Positions 7,218-7,612 of a DNA stretch of 7,612 nucleotides are shown here, piece by piece (position 1 is the stretch's first letter; each line of letters begins with the position of its first letter). Below the pieces are notes generated by a model. That model ran no database searches and was not told where the DNA came from. It was given only the letters and a program-made list of their open reading frames with translations. Position numbers and translations under genes: made by a program. Source of the DNA: Methanobacteriota archaeon. Its GTDB lineage: Archaea; Thermoplasmatota; Poseidoniia; Poseidoniales; Poseidoniaceae. The DNA lies in the NCBI GenBank assembly GCA_002719475.1, contig PBHQ01000033.1, positions 21,757 to 29,368 on the forward strand, read 5' to 3'.

Positions 7218-7235
7218 ACAGTTTACTCAATCTTC
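7203..7235. terminator. stem-loop shared by the two convergent gene ends, possible bidirectional terminator
   Basis: Outer arms GAAGATT (7203-7209) and AATCTTC (7229-7235) pair over 7 bp. Inner arms AGTAAA (7213-7218) and TTTACT (7222-7227) pair over 6 bp around CAG, leaving a small 3x1 internal loop. The structure contains the TAA stop of the surface-protein gene and the TGA stop of the convergent gene. On the plus strand it is followed by T-rich DNA (TTTGTTTG, then CTTTG, to about 7260), which suits archaeal termination; the minus-strand side has no comparable T tract. The pairing is seen; the function is inferred. Confidence 0.45.
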
Positions 7236-7604
7236 AGTAGAGGTTTGTTTGTTGGCTTTGTCCAACAATACCCACCATGGTAGGTTGACATTTTGCGATG
7301 CTGCGATGATTTGCCCTTTTCGCTCTTCTCCGATTTGCCTCAGGAGGCGATGGCGAACATCCTCTAGAATATCTTCCATCTGTCTTGCCCCAATCTGTAG
7401 TTCTTCTCTGAGTCTGCCGATGTCGAATCTTTTACGAGGGTCATCTAGTAGATCATGCATCACCCTTCTGTGTTCATATTCGATGAACTCTTCATCAACA
7501 GCATGAGAAACTCTGTTTCGAATATGCTGATGTAAGGCTATGATTGCATCTCTTTGTTTATCCAATGAATCCAACTCTTCGGAGAGTACTGATAAGTGAC
7601 TCAT
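7227..7604 (-). CDS. small helical protein of unknown function
   Basis: A 125-residue charged protein without signal peptide, membrane segment or cysteine. Residues 1-55 and 62-100 look like long amphipathic helices with heptad-like hydrophobic spacing (LSVLSEELDSLDKQRDAI; IGRLREELQIGARQMEDIL), joined by a DDPRKRFD turn at 54-61. A short hydrophobic LPWWVLL patch (108-114) precedes an acidic tail. This would suit a coiled-coil or helical-bundle protein, perhaps a dimer. I do not recognise the family. The ATG lies at 7604-7602, but the frame stays open to the right edge of the window (only two further codons are visible), so an upstream start cannot be excluded. It is convergent with the surface-protein gene, with 9 bp between the stop codons. 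The opposite-strand frame here is rich in Ser, Cys and Arg, as expected of an antisense shadow, which supports this strand as coding. Confidence 0.75.
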   Translation of the reverse strand: MSHLSVLSEELDSLDKQRDAIIALHQHIRNRVSHAVDEEFIEYEHRRVMHDLLDDPRKRFDIGRLREELQIGARQMEDILEDVRHRLLRQIGEERKGQIIAASQNVNLPWWVLLDKANKQTSTED

Positions 7605-7612
7605 TGCTTCAC

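Noticed and set aside
7192..7506. 104-residue plus-strand open frame after the surface-protein gene
   Set aside because: It overlaps the end of that gene and is antisense to the helical protein; the product is rich in Ser, Cys and Arg, typical of a shadow frame.
1..7612. Search for tRNA, rRNA, CRISPR arrays, insertion sequences, att sites or a defence or mobile system
   Set aside because: None was found: the window is almost wholly filled by four coding regions without transposase, integrase or regularly spaced DNA repeats. VWA plus propeller alone is not evidence of a defence system.

Overview
The window looks like chromosomal DNA from an archaeon, most likely a marine Thermoplasmatota of the Marine Group II (Ca. 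Poseidoniales) type. The clues are: starts without a Shine-Dalgarno motif, some of them plausible TTG codons; a small cytosolic protein resembling the archaeal DUF2299 family; a very large secreted, multi-domain, Ig-like protein with an N-terminal signal peptide and a C-terminal membrane anchor; and a bacterial/eukaryotic-type acyltransferase, a combination reported for that lineage. This is inference from protein style; no rRNA or marker gene is present to settle it.

Layout: (1) from the left edge to 1418 (+), a membrane-anchored glycerolipid acyltransferase of the Gpt2/Sct1-like branch of the PlsC superfamily, probably cut at its 5' end by the window. (2) 1468-2088 (+), a 206-residue DUF2299-like cytosolic protein of unknown function, 49 bp downstream. 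(3) A 77-116 bp gap (depending on which start the next gene uses) holding two tandem dyad-like motifs. (4) about 2205-7217 (+), a giant surface protein of about 1,670 residues: signal peptide, seven propeller-like repeats with a complete von Willebrand A (VWA) domain inserted inside the fourth, about six Ig-like/CARDB-like domains, one transmembrane helix and a short basic-then-acidic tail. (5) 7227-7604 (-), a small helical protein of unknown function, convergent with the giant gene; the stop codons are 9 bp apart and sit inside one shared stem-loop.

The three plus-strand genes could be co-transcribed, but nothing in their products shows a shared pathway. The acyltransferase would act on lipids at the cytoplasmic membrane, while the giant protein is displayed outside the cell and is built for adhesion or ligand binding. 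The most notable points are the VWA-in-propeller nesting, the pairwise distribution of cysteines among the extracellular domains, the Gpt2-type acyltransferase in a presumed archaeon, and the two intergenic symmetry elements. No tRNA, rRNA, CRISPR array, insertion sequence or integration site was seen, and no gap between genes exceeds about 120 bp.
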